Source: Phycisphaerales bacterium (lineage in GTDB: Bacteria; Planctomycetota; Phycisphaerae; UBA1845; Fen-1342). Taken from it: a DNA stretch of 64,000 bases. The stretch's first letter is position 1, and every line of letters starts with the position of its first letter. The notes beneath the pieces were generated by a model that worked only from the letters and a program-made list of their open reading frames with translations, had not been told where the DNA came from and did not search any database. Where the stretch lies: contig JADJWG010000001.1 of NCBI GenBank assembly GCA_016716475.1, positions 682,001 to 746,000 on the forward strand, given 5' to 3'. Shown one piece after another: positions 61,850-64,000 of the stretch. Position numbers and translations under genes: made by a program.

Positions 61850-62278
61850 ATGAAGCTGGGTTTCCTGGGGCTCATGGCCGCCTTGGCGGTATTTCTCACA
61901 GCTTGCGCACAGCAGGATACCGCGCCGACCGCGCGCGCGGACGAGCAGCCCGAACCCCTCACCCGCATGAACTCGGTTCCGACCGAGGATGATCCCTACG
62001 CAAACGACCCGATCGTCGCCTCGACACCGGCGCCCGCACAGGATTACGGCACCTCCGGCGGCACGACCCATGCCGGCGACCGCGGCGGCCGCACTACCGC
62101 TGCACCCGCCGCCGGCGACCAGCGCACCCACGTCATCCAAAAGGGTGATACGCTGTATAGTCTGGCGCGCCGGTACTACAACGATCAGACGCGCTGGAAA
62201 TCGATCTGGGAAGCGAATCAGGGCACGCTGCGCAACCGCGATCAACTCCCGATCGGCACCCGCATCGTGATCCCCTGA
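61850..62278 (+). CDS. LysM domain lipoprotein
   Basis: 142 residues; GGAGG lies eight bases before the ATG. Signal peptide with lipobox FLTAC (Cys19). A low-complexity Asp/Thr/Pro/Gly-rich linker of about 70 residues leads to one LysM domain (about 92-142) with HVIQKGDTLYSLARRYYND, then WKSIWEANQGTL and LPIGTRIVIP. LysM binds peptidoglycan glycans. A lipid-anchored LysM protein probably ties the membrane to the cell wall. It is 100 bases after the isomerase gene. Confidence 0.9.
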   Translation: MKLGFLGLMAALAVFLTACAQQDTAPTARADEQPEPLTRMNSVPTEDDPYANDPIVASTPAPAQDYGTSGGTTHAGDRGGRTTAAPAAGDQRTHVIQKGDTLYSLARRYYNDQTRWKSIWEANQGTLRNRDQLPIGTRIVIP

Positions 62279-62386
62279 GGTCGTACACGGCTCACCGCGT
62301 GGCGGGTGCCCCGCTTCCGAGTGCACCGCCGACCGACAGCTTCGGCTAGACCTTCGCACCGCGCGCCGAACGCGCGGGGGCGCAGT

Positions 62387-64000
62387 ATGTCCACGCTCCG
62401 CGTCGACAGTCCCGTCCAGTATGTCAAAGGCGTCGGGCCGCAGCGCGCCGCCGCCTTTGCCACACTGGGCATCCAGACGGTCGGCGACCTGCTCCACTAC
62501 TACCCCTTCCGCTACGAACACGAGAGCGGCGAAGTCGCCATTGCGGACCTCGTCCCCGGTACCCACGCGACGGTGCGCGGCGAGGTGCTGCGCGTCGGCG
62601 GCCGCCGCCCCATGCTGCGCTGCGAAATTGACGACGGTACCGGCCAGTGCATCCTGCGCTGGTTCAACCAGGATTACGGAGGACGCAGTCTTTTCCGGGG
62701 CGCCACCGTCATTGCCAGCGGACGCGTCCAGATCTATGGCGACCTGGCCGAGCTCGTGCAACCGCGCGTGCAGGTCTTCGCCCCGGATGCCGTGCTGATG
62801 ACGCAAGGCGCCGGCCCACGGCGCGTCGGGGTCTACCGCGGGAACCAGCAGTGCAAGTCACCGCTGATCCGCCGGTCCGTCCTCGCCGTCCTGAACCAGG
62901 CCCAGCTCCCCCTGGCGGAGATCCTGCCCGAAACTCTGGTGCAAGACCGCGGCCTGCTGCCCCGTGCCCAGGCCGTCCGCATGCTCCATTGCCCGCCGGA
63001 TGAGCCGCAACTGGCCGAGGCCCGGCGCCGGTTGGCTTTTGAAGAGCTATTCCTGATGGAGCTCGCCATGGCCCTGCGGCGGCAACGCCGTATGAGTCTC
63101 CAGCAGGCGGCGGTGTTGCATGTCACGCCGGAGATCGATGCCCGCATCCGGGCTCGCTTCCCCTTCACTCTCACCAGCGCACAGGACGAAGTCGTCCGCG
63201 AGATTGCCGCTGATCTGCAGCTCGGGCGGCCGATGACGCGACTCCTCCAGGGGGACGTCGGAAGCGGGAAGACCGTCGTGGCGCTCTATGCCTGCCTTGT
63301 CGCCATCGCCAACGGTCGGCAGGCCGCCATCATGGCTCCCACCGAGATCCTCGCCCAACAGCACTACGCAAACATCCAGCGCTACCTCGCCGGCAGTCGC
63401 GTGCGCTCGGTCCTGCTGCGCGGGAAGTTGCCGAAGGGCGAGCGTGATGCGGCGCTCTCCGCCATCGAGAACGGCCAACTCGATCTCGTCGTCGGCACAC
63501 AGGCCCTGATCCAGAAGGATGTCGCCTTCAACGAACTCGCCCTCGTCGTCGTGGACGAGCAACACAAGTTCGGCGTGCTACAGCGGCACGAATTCCGCAC
63601 CAAGGGGCTGCGGCCGCACTACCTTGTCATGACTGCAACCCCCATTCCGCGCACCCTCGCCATGACCATTTTCGGCGATCTCGAAATCTCCGTCCTCAAG
63701 CAGTCGCCCCCCGGCCGCGGCAACATTCTCACCAAGGTCGTACCGCGTGATAAGTGGGAGACGGTGCTGGGCTACGTGCACGGCCGGCTCTTGGCTGGCG
63801 AGCAGGCCTATGTCGTCTGTCCGCAGATCGGGCGCAGCGACGAACCCGAGACCTCCACCCCACCAGCCGCCGGACAATCAACCCGTGGCGCGGCGCGTGC
63901 GCCGGAGATCGTCACAGTCACGGACATGTACACGCGCCTTTCCGAGGGACCCTGGCGTGACCTGCGCATCGGGCTGTTGCACGGGGCCCTGCGGCCGGCG
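62387..64000 (+). CDS. recG: ATP-dependent DNA helicase RecG, 3'-partial
   Basis: 538 residues are visible; the gene runs off the right edge (RecG is about 690 residues). ATG 62387 starts MSTLRVDSPVQYVKGVGPQRA, shown in part, as in RecG wedge-domain proteins. OB-fold segment about 48-135. Walker A GDVGSGKT at 289-296, APTEILAQQH, VGTQALIQ, DEQH (VVVDEQHKFGV) and TATPIPRT follow in order. RecG reverses stalled replication forks and branch-migrates Holliday junctions. It lies on the plus strand after the LysM lipoprotein with no gene between. Sequence after about residue 455 contains a Thr/Pro/Ala-rich insertion (TSTPPAAGQSTRGAARAP). Confidence 0.95.
   Translation, partial: MSTLRVDSPVQYVKGVGPQRAAAFATLGIQTVGDLLHYYPFRYEHESGEVAIADLVPGTHATVRGEVLRVGGRRPMLRCEIDDGTGQCILRWFNQDYGGRSLFRGATVIASGRVQIYGDLAELVQPRVQVFAPDAVLMTQGAGPRRVGVYRGNQQCKSPLIRRSVLAVLNQAQLPLAEILPETLVQDRGLLPRAQAVRMLHCPPDEPQLAEARRRLAFEELFLMELAMALRRQRRMSLQQAAVLHVTPEIDARIRARFPFTLTSAQDEVVREIAADLQLGRPMTRLLQGDVGSGKTVVALYACLVAIANGRQAAIMAPTEILAQQHYANIQRYLAGSRVRSVLLRGKLPKGERDAALSAIENGQLDLVVGTQALIQKDVAFNELALVVVDEQHKFGVLQRHEFRTKGLRPHYLVMTATPIPRTLAMTIFGDLEISVLKQSPPGRGNILTKVVPRDKWETVLGYVHGRLLAGEQAYVVCPQIGRSDEPETSTPPAAGQSTRGAARAPEIVTVTDMYTRLSEGPWRDLRIGLLHGALRPA

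Overview
The window is GC-rich, densely coding bacterial DNA and looks chromosomal. The organism is most likely a member of the Planctomycetota, Phycisphaerae-like. This is inferred from a PEP-CTERM exported protein, two membrane-anchored Hanks-type Ser/Thr kinases, an ECF-type sigma factor carrying an anti-sigma-like zinc motif, BatD/BatE proteins, and a general secretion system whose components resemble both Gsp and PilM/N/O/P proteins. No rRNA, tRNA, CRISPR array, insertion sequence or phage gene was seen.

Layout. 3-1850: a protein cut by the left edge, apparently a fusion of a carboxylate-amine ligase (GCS2/YbdK-like) C-terminus to an M20 metallopeptidase. 2002-5647: a PEP-CTERM protein and a secreted HEAT-repeat protein. 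5658-11714 (minus): a signalling cluster of an FHA-like protein, a Ser/Thr kinase, a membrane protein and a sigma factor. 12213-15481: a small membrane protein, a kinase with a CHASE2-like sensor and a 3D-domain protein. 15919-20153 (plus): housekeeping genes tpiA, secG, a yicC-type gene, a tatD-type gene and a sugar-nucleotide epimerase.

20321-43987 (minus) is the centrepiece, a type II secretion-like cluster transcribed in the order gspF, gspG, gspH, gspI, gspJ, gspK, gspL/pilM, gspM/pilO with a PilP/GspC-like tail, a giant secretin, a lipoprotein and an mreD-like gene. Most neighbours overlap by 1-4 bases. The secretin is about 4,441 residues. It has a signal peptide, an N0-like domain, about 42 diverged N1-type modules of about 90 residues each (a classical GspD has three) and an ordinary C-terminal secretin barrel domain. 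No GspE ATPase or prepilin peptidase gene lies in the window.

44449-58439 is mixed: a DEAD-box-type helicase, a DUF6941-like protein, BatD and BatE, an S1/P1-nuclease-like protein, an exported Cys-rich repeat protein, a LolA-like protein, a three-gene cluster (LpxL-like acyltransferase, CPBP protease, small membrane protein), D-Tyr-tRNA deacylase, two membrane proteins and a PHP-domain protein. 58440-59125 has no clear gene but holds a tiny leucine-rich reading frame directly followed by a strong intrinsic terminator. 59126-64000 (plus): an unknown exported protein, a sugar phosphate isomerase/epimerase, a LysM lipoprotein, and recG cut by the right edge.

Several starts were moved inward from the longest open frame where a Shine-Dalgarno sequence, a signal peptide or family length supported it. 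All family assignments come from reading motifs by eye; no database search was run.
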